Both the position numbers and the translations under genes were made by a program. Positions 25,040 through 37,084 of a stretch of 64,000 nt of DNA are shown in pieces. The stretch comes from Pomacea canaliculata. Lineage: Eukaryota > Mollusca > Gastropoda > Architaenioglossa > Ampullariidae. The stretch spans positions 6,003,924 to 6,067,923 of the forward strand of contig NC_037592.1 in NCBI RefSeq assembly GCF_003073045.1, written 5' to 3'. The first letter of the stretch is position 1, and each line of letters begins with the position of its first letter. The notes under the pieces were generated by a model. It was not told the DNA's origin, made no database searches, and was given only the letters and a program-made list of their open reading frames with translations.

Positions 25040-25470
25040 ATTCACAGGCCCGATGTGTCTGCATATCTTTGTCTTTTCAGCACAACCTTGAGCAATGAAA
25101 TTTTGTTAGGTGCTCGCCGATGCGAACCATCGGTGACTCTCGTCACAGGGACTCACAGCACTAATAACAGTCGATTTGTCTACATCAGTGAATTCTCCAC
25201 ACACTTCTTGATAGTTTAATATGGCAAAATATCGTCATTCATGAGCACTTGTAGTGACGATGTTTAGTGTACCTTGCCGACTGGTGACAGCGATCTCGCA
25301 TGCCACTACAGCGGTCAGCGCTAGAATGTTCTCTTGTCTAAAATGAAGTTTGCAATACAGTTTTTAATTCATCCAACACTTCAAACGGGTGCGATCTGTC
25401 ACCAAACATCCAAACAATCGACGTTGTTGCTAGTAAACACAGTGAAGGCCGCCATTTTTCCTCCCGAATA
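25040..25470 (-). pseudogene. PIF/Harbinger transposase N-terminal fragment
   Basis: Minus-strand reading gives a start near 25455 (ATGGCGGCC), then after a frameshift MFGDRSHPFEVLDELK, then RYFA followed by NYQEVCGEFTDVDKSTVI. The last block matches the helix-turn-helix segment of HARBI1-like transposases (ATGSFQ-x-V-x-G-D, then S-x-S-T-V). Frameshifts and stops break it, and the satellite begins where the nuclease domain should follow. Confidence 0.55.
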
Positions 25471-26515
25471 GCGAGTTACACAGCCCCGGGGCCGCCGATA
25501 ACTTTATACGCGAGAAGCCAGACCGGACAGCTTCTCCGGGCTCTCGTGCATACGAATTTTTCGCTCCTATCCACCCGGATGAGCTCTATTACCGATTAGA
25601 CCCCTTCTCCGGTCTACATGCATACGGGGCCTGATGACAACATGAGGTCATCAAGCAACATTTATTTATTCGAAAGAACTCAGTCACTACATTCATTGGA
25701 GGATATAATGTCACTATGTGTCACAGTCATGAAGCATCTCACCTATTTTATTATTTCTCTTCCTAAACCTTTTTCTATGATGCTTAACTTTTGCACAGAA
25801 TCGATATTATGCTAGCATATATATATATCCTGTAAAATTAAACAAAAAAAAAAGTATCAGATATAATTACTAGGAGATGATCTGTGTATAGCAACTCTTT
25901 CAGACTAAAATCTTAGCAAAGGAACATGGTTGGCCTGTGCTGAACACACTAGTGGACATTGGTTACAGGTGTAGGGCAATGAGGCAGCCATGATAGATAT
26001 TAATAAAATCATCTTACACTCCCTTTTTATGTCTTCTTCCTATTTTACTTTTACAAAGAAAAGAGTCCTACAGGTATTCCTTAAAAATTGACTAGTGCTA
26101 CTTTTTTTGTGTGAAGTATAAGATAAAAGAAATACAAAGGACATGAGAACTTTTATTTTTTCTCAGCTTCTTGGAAGACTTGCTCGCTTGTGTCATAAAG
26201 GAGAAGGAGGCTGGACGATGTTCCTTCTCCGCAGAGTTTTTTAAGTACATTATGGACACGAAACAGAGTCTGACTAAGCTGTGTGGAGGGAATGGTCTGT
26301 ATTTTTTTTTTCTTTCTTTTAGGGATAATTAAAAATGAATAAAGAACGATGAATGATCTATTAATCCATGGCAATTTGCATGAGACCTGTTTATTTTTTT
26401 TTTTTTTTTTTTATTAAAAAACTTTTAGACACAGTACATATTAAAATAGTCTGTCACATCCCATCTCATTGCGGATTAGCAACACAAATTAAAATTTTTT
26501 CTTAATTCCTAGCAA

Positions 26516-26557
26516 ACGTGTTCGGCCAAGGATTGCAAGAACTGTAAACATCCTCAT
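26516..26557 (-). pseudogene. Inverted first-exon relic (copy-G type)
   Basis: The minus strand reads MRMFTVLAILGRTRLLG, closely matching MLTALVILGWTCLLG of copy G, and the 100 bases before it also match the copy G leader (actccatcaaacaacca). The donor is mutated from GTAAG to TTAAG. It sits where exon 6 of copy B should be, so an inversion or inverted duplication probably removed the tail. Confidence 0.6.
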
Positions 26558-26689
26558 CTTGGAGCATGGATAGCGGCAAAACTTACAGATAGACACCTAC
26601 TGGTTGTTTGATGGAGTGAAGACAGCAGAAATACGAGCAGTGGGACCGTCAGCTTTAGTTTGGGCAACATCATTTATCTTGAAAAATCT

Positions 26690-28560
26690 TTGATATGTAG
26701 TCGCCGTAATATTTGCTTTTCTTATAATCTTTGTGTTTGTGTTGTGACACTGCCTCATGTGATGTAGTATTTGAAAATGTTTTGTGAACGTTGTTAAATC
26801 AGAAGTAATCTTTATCAGAAATTTTAACATAAAAGAACGCTTTTATTTTATTTGCTTGATGGTTTATCTTTGCAAATAACATTTTGACTGTGTTGAGATT
26901 TCTTATATCGCTTGCTTTCCTTGTATCACACAACAAATGAGTACATCTTGATTTTTATATTATTTTATGATTTTATCAACCTAAATTTGAAATTGAATTG
27001 GCTTGAATTGCTCAGTGGTATTGAAGTTAACATTCACAGACGTAGCCTGAGCAAGGGAGGTAACTGAGCTCGCGGAACACAGACAACTTTGCAGCCGAAA
27101 TAAATATTGACAAAGAAAAAGGTAGTCTCTGTAAACATGCGAATAATAAACAAGACTAAGCGACAGAGTGAAATAAGATAACACTTTCTCTGTCCCAGAG
27201 GGCAATTCGATTAAAAATCCACACCTGGATTAAAAAAAACATTCTACTTTATCTCGTCATTGGTTATCTCTTAAACAATGATTGGAAACTTTCTATATTC
27301 TGAAGAAAAAATGAAAAAGGATTGTCATTGTAAACGGTAAAACAGTAATGGTGTTAGTCAGACCATCTTCGGGACAGTAACCGACATAGGGTCATTGCTC
27401 GCAGCTTCAGGAATCACCTTCAGCACGTAATTTCTCTGACAATATGGCATTAGTTTTCATTTGGTTTATTTTTATTTGTTGGTTTTAAAACAGTATTAAA
27501 ATCATTTACACACATCATACATATTAAATAAATATAAAATCAGGAAATATGCTTATTTAGGGCTCATGGGTAGATTCGGCAGCTGACAAAAATGTTCTTT
27601 TAAGCACACATGGAAACTTTGTGTCAATCTGAACTTTTATTCTTTAGTCACAGTCTGGTTCTTTCTCGTGAGCCTTAATAGAATGTAGAGCAGCGAGTGT
27701 CGACTATGCTGACACGCCTATTTACGAGTTACACACCTGCAAACTCCTGAACAGAGAGGGCTGACGAGGCAGACACACCTGACTGCTGACGATACGCTTC
27801 ATGTCCCCTAACCGCAGGTGCTGACTGGGTAGGTACACCCGGCTGGCGACGATACATTCCAATAACCAGGAACAGCGGGTACTGACTGACCTAGCTGCTG
27901 ACGATACTCGCTTCCAATCGTCTTTCCTTCTCTCGTTCATTCATCCTCCTGGGTAATTGACTATACCAGGTAATTCCTCCTCCGAGGTAATTCCTGAAAT
28001 GCTTACTTTGCTACTGAATATTCGTATGGACCTTTATCACGGTTACAACAACAGATAAAAAACACTTTCCATTTCCACCTATAAACACATATTACATAAT
28101 TTTACACCATTCTTCCACTGAAATGTAAATATCCAAAGCAAAAAAAAAAAACAAAAACAATAAAAAAAACAAAAACAAAACCAAAAACAAAATAAAGCAA
28201 AACAAAAACCAAACAACTGGTCTAATACCTTGACTAGGTAAGAAATTATTCCGATTCCCCGATCTCTCCCACTCGAAATTTCTGCTTCAAGGACTTGCGT
28301 GGGAATAACCAAACTCCGTCTTGTCCCCAACTACAGGGGTTCAGAGAACCGCTCGCTCACTCATGCAGTGCTTTTCTTAGAACGTCCTCACTCCCACGTA
28401 TTACAACTAGTACACGGTGAAGGGGATAATCTCTGCCTCCCAGCAAACAGAGGCGTCAACCCACCCACACCAACGATTCTACCAGTAATATATCATAACA
28501 CTCCGTGGTTATACCTACCCTTCTCCGCACCCATCCCCCATCACAGGGTCATGCTAACTA
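26690..28560. repeat. 3' flank and upstream block shared with other copies
   Basis: The block at 26690-27060 parallels that downstream of C (34360-34960). The block from about 27590 on parallels the upstream regions of D, E and F, with an A-rich run at 28139-28205. Apart from the inverted exon no coding sequence is seen. Confidence 0.6.
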
Positions 28561-28716
28561 CCCTTTCCGTCGATGATCCAATCAGAAATGAGCACGCTAG
28601 TGCACAAAGGTCATTCCATGCACTGCAGGTACCCAGCCCGTCTTTACGGTCCAGTACTTTTCAGGTTAGCGGAACCGCGGTTATTTGGGAAATCGGTTCT
28701 AGTTGAAATCAGGGTG

Positions 28717-28724
28717 TATATATA
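28717..28724 (+). promoter_or_regulatory. TATA box of copy C
   Basis: TATATATA in the conserved context aatcagggtgtatatata, about 200 bp before the ATG at 28920. A CCAAT motif (gatccaatcag) lies about 140 bp further upstream. The same arrangement precedes D, E and F. Confidence 0.6.
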
Positions 28725-28919
28725 CAGTACGAACCCAGTGCACTACTTGCATTCCCGGTCGAGTACCATAGGTAGAAACTTTTTTCTCTCATTCAACAAT
28801 CCGTCTACTAGCCAGCCTCTTTACCTTCAAACCAACCAGTTCAAGTGATCAGTCAACTTGTTCAACCTATCAACCAATCAACCCGATCGGTCTCTGCTGG
28901 TGAGGAGAGTCGATTGTCG

Positions 28920-31218
28920 ATGTTTGCTGCTGAGTCCCGCATCACGATGACAATGTTGACAGCTATTGTGGTCTTCACCTGCACCTGGCTGTTTGCAAGT
29001 AAGCAAGACCTTTGACTTTTTGACTTATGTCGGCTAAAACAGGTAGGTACACCACTCAGGGCGGGTTGTACTCACAGGGCGCACTTACAGAGTGGTGGTC
29101 TTGAGAATGGACTTTATTTCATGAGTACCTCAGTCGAAAGAAGAATAACTGCAGTTGAAGTCAATGACAACAACACCGACACTACCGGGATGGAGATTTG
29201 ATGATCCATAGTTTTGTACTTACGGTTGTGACTCACGGAATATTTTCACGTGAATATTTAACTTTCTTATTTAATTATTAAATTTATTTATTGGTTCAAT
29301 GAGTGTATTACGATTAATTTATCAATCAAATTGCAATGTCTATTTATTTTGATTAATTTTTATTATCTAAGAGTGCGTCTGTTTGTATACAGTGTGAACA
29401 GATAACTTGTAGTTATGATTTATTGACAAAATATTTAAAATTGGTTCTTGAGAGATAATGAGCTTCTATACTTCTATAGTTGTCTTCTGTATACTTCTAT
29501 ACTATATATATATATTTAGGCTATATACTTCTCTAGTTTTCAAAAAACTCTGACTCTAGCTGTTGGAATGTGTTTGGGCATCACCTGGACACCACTATTT
29601 ACTTTGTATTGTTATCTCCAAGAGTCTCCCTTCTACCTTCCACCCACCTGTCAGGTGAAACTCTCCGAAGGGGGCACTGCGATGAGGGTGGTGTAGATGC
29701 TGGAAGCTGTTACAGCTTGAAGTTTAGACCGAAGAACAAAATACGACTAGAAGAAGGTGCTACATATTTCTTGTCTACATCAGTGTTTAATGGCGTGTCG
29801 CCATTCATCAAACCTTTTAGCCGAGTGTTTGAAACCCTCCACCTTATAAGTGAAGGTCTGATTTGGCAGCCATTCAGGTGTCCATGTGTACACCATGCAC
29901 TTGTGAAATTGAAAAAATGAACTTTTCCTCAACAAAAGTAATTCTTATAAAGCAAAGACGGAGAGCAAATTTTTTTTAAAAATGCTTAATTTCAATAAGT
30001 CAGTCTTTGATACTTCTGGATTCTGACACTTCTGGTCGTAATGAGTTCTTGTAGAAAACTACTTTTCTACTATTTTTAGAAGCAAACAGTGGTTTTAGTT
30101 GCTGGTTCTTCTACAAGATGAGAAATAGAAAAGAGAACGGTTGAAAGCTTTTGCCCAGTTTCTAGATCAGTGGTTCCTAACCGGGGTTCGATCGAACCCT
30201 AGGGGTTCAATGAGTCGGTCTCAGGGGTTCGGCGGAGCCTGCGCCACGGAGGTCAAGACATACCCGCAATTCGTGATGACACTAAAGAAGGGTTCGGTGA
30301 ATGTGCAAATGAAACTTGTGGGTTTGGTACCTCAAACAAGGTTAAGAACCACTGCTCTAGTCTTTATGAGGTCACAGTCACGCTTGGTGAGGGTTAAGGC
30401 GTGAGGGCAATAGAAAAAGGAAGGAAGAATGTTACACCTGATGCACATTTAGTCAGGTAGTTTACACTTGACAACATTTATAAGGCAAAAAACACACACA
30501 AAACTTGCCAACAATAAGAATAGAGTGAGTGGGCTCAGGTAGACTGGAAAATCAGTCAAACCTGATTAGGCTTTTTAAAGAAAAAACCGGGTGTGCCTAA
30601 GGGTTTATGACCAAACCACAGGAGCCAAGAATAGATAAAGAGAGCGCAGTAGGTGCACCTTTTGTAAAAAGCCAGGTAGCTTCGCAGGATCCTGTCCTCC
30701 TGTCTGCTTGTCCCAAGTGGATTGCTTCACATCTTTTCATCCCTACCCGCCTACACGACAAGCTTCAAAAGGTGAAAGGTGGATCGTGCTACACCCTCCA
30801 CTGTGAACTGTATCAGCCGCCCCCTCCAAGCTCGCATTGACTTCAATATCCCACAGTGTGTTGTTGTCTTCACGGATTGGTCCTCTCACACCTGTCTGAC
30901 TTATTGAAGTCGGTCTCTCCGGTCTACTTGTGTTGGCCTCCTCTCTGTGCCCTGGATCAGACGGGAGAAATTCAGAACACTTCTTTCTTTGTCAGGCCCA
31001 GCCCACTTTCTCTCCGAACTGTTCAGATAGGGCCTCAAGACCTTTCTCGTTGGCAAGTATCTTGTTTGACTAGTTGTACACTTCTGCTCTCTCCTCTGTT
31101 TTGCTATGTGCAAGTGTATGTTACCGTTTCTTTGAGGCTTACGATTTTGTTGGTTCTTCTGTGACCTTTCGTGTGCAGAACATTGAACTCGTGACCACAT
31201 GAAAAAAACGCTTTGCGG

Positions 31219-31282
<64 letters not shown>

Positions 31283-34281
31283 AATTATTATTATTATTGT
31301 AGAAAAAATATTAGTGTGAAATAATGTTTTTTTCAGATGCAGACCCCAAACCGTGTCCTCAAGCCTTTGACTGTATAAAGGTACATGATGAATGGTATGG
31401 TATTTTTTCTTTGAGTTTTTATCTTCTTATTTCCATCCTTTTAACGGGCAATTTTCAGGATTATATAAGAGATCAAAATCACACAAGTCTTTATGCAATA
31501 TGACAGTTTTATGCTTGTATGTGTGCGCATACACTTGTACAGTAGATTATATTGGAATGACAGCAAGTAATCGCTGTTAGATAGTTCTTAGTATGTATGC
31601 ACTGTAGTCCTCAAACACCTGTTCTCTCCCTTACTTAGTATACATTGTCACGTAACCGCCCCCGCGTCGCTCACATGGCTGGCACAAACACACAACCTGT
31701 TATTTTCTGTATGAAGTAAATTAGTTTGTTTTGTATCCTTAAGTTTGTCTCTGTCATTGCTGTGTGGTCTGCGCTCAGCTGCGGTTCAATTGGACTGAGA
31801 AGTTGCAAGAAAAACATCTCATACGTCTCTAACACCCACATAAAATAGGGGCATAGATTAGAATAAATAACATAAAAAACTACCCTGTGCAGAGACGAGA
31901 GACCAAGTGAACACAAAGAGGACACAACACGCACGCACTGCGAGGTGGCAGGTCTAATGTCCGGTCAAGGTGCGGCTTGCACTTGTAGCAAGACAGCATC
32001 TCCAACCGAGACTCGAACTCTCAGTGAGGTATGCAGACACGTGACCGACATGCTGACCATAAAAAATAACTGTCCCACCCCTAATATAATTAGTTCATCA
32101 ACATAAAGTGTAAATGTTTATTAACAAAGTACATTTACAACATAGCTTATGCGTTTATCTACACTACACAGTGTGTATGTGTATGTGTAACACACAATAC
32201 ATGTAATGAGGTAAAGCACACCTCACATAGAATGTTGTGTATAATGAGATTACTTTGTATACAATCTTTTTAGTATATCGGAAGCTACCTTCACCTGTCT
32301 GAGGAACCTGCGTGGAACTTGCGATGTGGACGAGAGCAAAGTGAGCTTTAGCGAGCTGCTGCCGTATTTCGAGAAAATATGTAATGGTAAGGGTAGTCAA
32401 ACTGATTGTGATTAAATACTTTATTACTAAATAGTCATTGCACTGTTTTCATCTATTGCCTTCCACTTAGAAAAAAGAAAAAAAGACTTTAGAAGAGATA
32501 ATGCTAAAGACTTCTTAAATACATACACAACTGCAGCATCTACCAAGCATAATAGACACTGAATTTTTTTTTTATTTTTAGCATTTTTTAAAAAAGATTC
32601 TGCAAGGTAAATGAATCGAAAATTTCTCGAAATGACACACTCCTGCAATAAAGAAACAGTTGAAGGACAGTGGAGGAAGTGATTGATTAATTAATTGATT
32701 GATTGTCATCTTTCAAAGATTCTTTCTCTGACTTTCACACGTGTGACGCCGTCGGGGGCTGCCTTGAGAATATCACAATATCTCAGATCATGGAAGCACC
32801 TCCAGACCAACGGAATGCAACGTCTGGACTGTTGGTGTTATCCGACACCTACTGTAGGTAAGACCTGATGACAGCATCGAGTGATCAAATAGCATTTATT
32901 ACTTCAAAACAGCTCAATCACTCCTTTTCATGGGTTGATATAATGTTATAGGACGAACGTCTTCTGCCATAGTGTCACAGAGAATGTCACTCTGTGTCAG
33001 TTTGTGTCACAGTTAGAAACTGTCACGAAGAATCTCAGTATTTGATTTTTTTCTTAACTGTGATGCAATACTTTTGTACAATATTGATATTGTACGAGCA
33101 CATGTATATATATATATGTAAAATAAAAAGGAAATCATCAGATATAATTACTAGCAGATGATCTGTGTATATCAACTCCTTCAGCTAAATCTTTACTACT
33201 GAAGGAGGTAGGCCCGTGCTAAACACACTGGCGGCCATTTGTTACAGGTGTATGGCAAGGAGGCAGCCATGATAGCTATTAAAAAATTGGTCTTACACTT
33301 ATGTTTTTTCTATATTTTTAAAAAGAAAAAAGTCCTACAGATATTCCAGAAAATAATAGATTAGCGCTACTTATTGGGTGTGATGTTTAAGATGGAAGAA
33401 ATACAATGGTTAAAACAAATTTTGATTTTCTTCAGCGATTTGCAAGATTTTGCCACTTGTGTGATAAACGAGAAGGAGGCTGGACGATGTACAATCTCCA
33501 CAGAGTTTTTGAACTACATCATGGATATAAAACAGAATCTGGCCAAGCTGTGTGGAAGCACTGGTATGATTTTCTTTATTCTTTCTTTGCCTTTTCTTTT
33601 TCAAGTCTGTCACATGAAGCAGCACACACTATAACTACTAAATATCGGTACCCCTGAGATGGAGGGGCCTGCTCTGACTTGTTGAAAATAATAAACACTC
33701 GACCTTTCCTGTCACCCGAATTTAGTGAGTTTCTGTCTGACCCGCACATTAAACATGTTTTGGGTATGCTTATAAAATCCAGACTTCTCCCCCGTTCTCT
33801 ATACATATATACACACACATACTTGTTAACTAAAAAAAATATAACCACCAACCAACAGACTTAGTGTATAACACGCTTTGTGAAATCAGTTGTTTGTTTA
33901 TGATGATGGATAAAGATAGGCGATGAAAGTTTGATTATGGATAAAAATGAAGGATCGAGCAGGATTGCGGAAAATGAAGAAAGTGGATTAGGGATGATTA
34001 AACATGAATGAATGAAAGAAGATTACTTTATATTTGTTGCTTTGTGTATATCAATTTGCATGAGACTAACGCATGTTTATTATTTTATTTTCTCATAAGT
34101 AAAACTCACCGACACGTGACAGGTCAAAATAGCTTTGTCACATCTCAGTCTATTCTGTGATGTTCTTGTTCCTGATTTTGAAAATTTTAACTCTGCTTAC
34201 TTTTCAGGGTCTGTAGGTGGTCTCGTGGTTAACACAGTTCTTATTCTGATTGTTTCCGCCATCGCAAGTTTTGCAAAATAA
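28920..34281 (+). CDS. Copy C: two-module cysteine-rich secreted protein with GPI-like tail
   Basis: Exons 28920-28998, 31337-31394, 32274-32386, 32719-32857, 33436-33563 and 34208-34281 join into 196 codons plus TAA with phases 1-2-1-2-1. The signal core matches copy A. The first module is C-x5-C-x6-C-x7-C-x7-C-x19-C, and the Cys at the exon 2/3 join is a split TG|T codon. The second is C-x5-C-x30-C-x8-C-x9-C-x20-C. Sequons NIT and NAT are in exon 4. The tail reads GLVVNTVLILIVSAIASFAK. The stop lies inside AATAAA. An in-frame second ATG is at 28947. The gene is complete, with TATA promoter and all splice sites. Its ligand or function is unknown. Confidence 0.8.
30168..30354. mobile_element. 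hAT-Charlie-like MITE in intron 1 of copy C
   Basis: Begins CAGTGGTTCCTAACC and ends GGTTAAGAACCACTG, a 15-bp inverted repeat with one mismatch. The flanks ttctagat and ctctagtc share a TCTAG core, the preferred target of Charlie-type hAT elements. Intron 1 of copy E lacks it. Confidence 0.8.
30690..31300 (+). mobile_element. CR1/L2-like LINE 3' fragment with (TTG)n tail, intron 1 of copy C
   Basis: Same fragment as in A, D and E: decayed reverse-transcriptase C-terminus, then gtgtgcagaacattgaactc, then (TTG)n ending about 40 bp before the exon 2 acceptor. Sharing across copies shows the insertion predates the tandem duplications. Confidence 0.6.
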
Positions 34282-34706
34282 AGCCCAAAACTCAGAAGTG
34301 TTCTGATTTTCAATATATATGAACTGAAAACAAACCAAAGAAGTTTTTATCATTTATATGTAGTCACTATAAGATTGGCTTTTCTTATAACCCTTTGTTT
34401 GTGCTAAGATACATATCTTCAGCAACATGTCAAACTCTTTTCCTTTTTTCAAAGCACTGCCTGATGTGATGTAGTATTTTAAAATGTTTTGTGAGCGCGG
34501 TTAATCAGAAGTAATCTTAATCAGAAATTTTAACATAAAAGAACGCTTTTATTTTATTTGCTTGATGTTTTATCTTTGCGAATAACATTTTGACTGTGTT
34601 GAGATTTCTTATATCGCTTGCTTTCCTTGTATCACACAACAAATGAGTACATCTTGCTTTTTACATTATTTTATGATTTCAACAACCTAAATTTTAAATT
34701 GCATTG

Positions 34707-34881
34707 CAGGGCTTCTGCTAAGGCAAAATTCTTTGGGGTCCCTGGGACGCCTTCTTCAGATTTTTAAGGGGTCCCTGTTCTTCGCCCAAATTTGAAGGGG
34801 ACCCCATTGACGAAAATTGAAGGAGTCCTCCGAACTTTTAATGCGTACTGTACGCAATTTTTTGCGTAAGCAGAAGCCCTG
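34707..34881. mobile_element. hAT-like MITE downstream of copy C
   Basis: CAGGGCTTCTGCT at one end is inverted as AGCAGAAGCCCTG at the other, flanked by a direct GCATTG repeat. The matching 3' flanks of copies B and D lack it, so the insertion is recent and specific to C. Confidence 0.8.
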
Positions 34882-36427
34882 GCATTGACTTGAATTGCTC
34901 AGCGGTATTGAAGTTAATATTCACAGATGAAACCTGAGCAAGGGAGGTAACTGAGCTCGCGGAACACAGACAACTTTGGAAACCTTTACTATCTTCGATG
35001 GAGAGAACTAGAAAGGGCTGAAAATGTTTTCTTCTTTCAATCAAACACGCTCACTTTGAAACTCTCACCATAACAGCTTCGTTCTGCTATTTTTTTCCCT
35101 CATACTTTAAAACAATTTCAAACCTCCATGTTATCTTCTTGAACAGAGAAATAATTTTTTCTTTTAATAAAAACATTGAAGCAGGCCGTTGTTTACGTTC
35201 TTCTGTAGTCATTTATACTTCTTTTCCTGTTGCTTCTTCATGCATCTATGAAACCTTTGAACATGAGAGAGAGAGAGAGGGGGGAATGAGCTAAAATTTG
35301 CACTTGCAGCACAAGCAAACAAACAGTGGGATTTGGCATTAGTTTTCATTTGGTTTATTTTTATTTGTTGGTTTGGAAACAGGATTGAAATCATTTACTC
35401 ACATCATACACATTAAATAAATATTAAATCAGGAAATGTGTTTATTTGGGGCTCATGGGTAAACTCGGCAGCTGACAAGGCCTTTCTTAAGGCTATAGCT
35501 CAACTGCTTTAGTATCAAAACAGTTTTTCAGGTAGGATATTCTCGCCTGGCCTGTACCTGATATCCAAAGAGGATGGAAAAATAAACCATTGGCTGGGTG
35601 TGACTCCTCAGCAACAATCTTACAAGTACTGTAAAAGCTGCGCGGGGCATGGGTTTTACCTATTCTTTCAGTACCGATGAACTTAACGTTCACAGATTTA
35701 ATTTACCTGAGTAAGAAATGGGAGGTAACTGCGCTTGCCGTACAGAGCTCGAGTTGCGTACCCTCGTTACATTTAGGAAGTACGGATTGGACGAAAATGT
35801 TCTTTAAAGTACACACGGACAATTTGTGTCACAATGAACTTTAATGTTTTAGTCAGTCTGGTTCTTTCTCGTGAGCCTTAATAGAATGTAGAGCAGCGAG
35901 TGTCGACTATGCGGACACACCTGTTTACGTAATACACACCTGTTTACGTAACACACACCTGCAAACTAATGAACAGGGAGGACTGACGAGACAGACACAC
36001 CTGACTGCTGACGATGCACTTCAGAGTAGAGTACACCGTACGTTCTGACTGGGCAGATGCGCCCTGCTGGCGACGATACTCTTCCAATCGTCTTTCCTTC
36101 TCTCGTTAATTCTTCCTCCCAGCTAATTCCTGAAATGCTTACTTTGCTAATGAATATTCGAATGGAACTTTTTCACGGTTGCAACAACAACAACAACAAC
36201 TAAACTCTTTCCATTATCATAACTTATGCACAAATGGTACATAATTTTACATCGCTCTTCCACCGATATGGAAATAGCCAAAGCAAAAAAAAAAAATAAA
36301 AAAAAAAAACCAACAAAACAAAACAAAACAAAACAAAAAGCCATGACTATGGAAGAAAAAATTCCAATACCCCGATCTCTTCCTTTCACAATTTCTGCTT
36401 CGAAGACAGACGGGGGAATAATCAAAC
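34882..36427. repeat. Inter-copy spacer C-D with upstream block of D
   Basis: Paralogous to 42960-44530 and 50760-52317, and in part to 27000-28300. It carries two TTACGTAA palindromes (35925 and 35944) and an A-rich run near 36286-36338. No coding sequence is seen. Confidence 0.6.
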
Positions 36428-36544
36428 CATAAGGTAGATATAGAGAGGCTGCACTCTTGTAGCATCACATTACAAAGGGACTCAACTTTTCTTAACAAGT
36501 AAGGACAAAGAAAAATTGCAGCCTCTCTATATCTACTCTCTCTG
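36428..36544. mobile_element. Short hAT-like MITE upstream of copy D
   Basis: TAGATATAGAGAGGCTGCA and its inverse TGCAGCCTCTCTATATCTA enclose about 70 bp. An ACCAAAC-like word flanks both sides (better preserved at the E and F copies). The site upstream of C is empty. Confidence 0.75.
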
Positions 36545-36954
36545 ACCAAACTCCGTCTTGTCCTCAACTACAGGGGTTCCAGGAACCGTTTGCTCACTCG
36601 TGCAAGATTTTCTTGAAACGTCCTCACTTCCACGCATTGCAACTAGTACACGGTGAAGGGAGATAATCTCTGCTTCCCAGCAGACAAATGCGTCAACCCA
36701 ACCCCCCCCCCTACCCAACGTTCCTAACAGTAACAGAGCATAAATCTCCGTGTGTATACCTACCCTTCTCCACACCCATCACTCCATCACAGGGTCATGA
36801 TGACTTTTATTTCCGTCGATGATCCAATCAGAAATGAGCACGCTAGTGCACAAAGGTCATTCCATGCACTGCACACGCCTACCCGGTCTTGTGCTTTTCA
36901 GGGTTAGCGGAATCGCGGTTTTTTGAGAAATCTGTTCTAGTTGAAATCAGGGTG

Positions 36955-36962
36955 TATATATA
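36955..36962 (+). promoter_or_regulatory. TATA box of copy D
   Basis: TATATATA in the same aatcagggtg context as copy C, about 130 bp before the start codon; the leader of D is shorter. Confidence 0.6.
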
Positions 36963-37084
36963 CTGCAGGTAACCTGCGAACGGCTTGCATTCCCGGCTGA
37001 GCACCCAGGAAGAAAGATTTTTCTATCATTCAACCTTCCGTCTACTAGTCAACCTCTTTACCTTCAAACCAACATCGATTCTCG

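Larger units (their letters stand above)
10515..25630. mobile_element. 15.1-kb PIF/Harbinger-like insertion in intron 4 of copy B
   Basis: The left end GCCCCGTATGCATG and right end CATGCATACGGGGC are inverted repeats flanked by CTG on both sides. The empty site is preserved in paralogues C and D, where gtaagacctgatgaca is continuous. Both ends also carry a subterminal GTATGCACGA-like motif, so the inverted repeats are long but diverged. A transposase N-terminal fragment with HARBI1-like helix-turn-helix sequence lies at the right end on the minus strand. PIF/Harbinger elements make 3-bp duplications, usually TWA, so CTG is a little unusual. No nuclease domain was found inside, so the element looks non-autonomous. 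Its size comes mainly from satellite expansion. Confidence 0.7.
9015..26294 (+). pseudogene. Copy B: broken member of the cysteine-rich family
   Basis: Exon 1 starts at 9015 and matches its relatives until about 9071, where a reverse LINE fragment replaces the rest of the signal peptide and the donor. The upstream region lacks the TATA segment found in C-F. Exons 2 (9426-9492), 3 (9887-9999), 4 (10366-10504) and 5 (26167-26294) are open, in the usual phases, and keep all cysteines, with donors GTAGGC and GTCTGT at exons 2 and 5. A 15.1-kb transposon sits in intron 4. The tail exon is gone, replaced by an inverted first-exon relic. If transcribed from another start (see the exon at 7517) it could still encode both modules, but as it stands it has neither signal nor anchor. 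Confidence 0.65.

Noticed and set aside
29570..29920. 116-codon frame in intron 1 of copy C
   Set aside because: The paralogous sequence in copy E (45910-46260) has indels that break the frame, so it is not under coding constraint.
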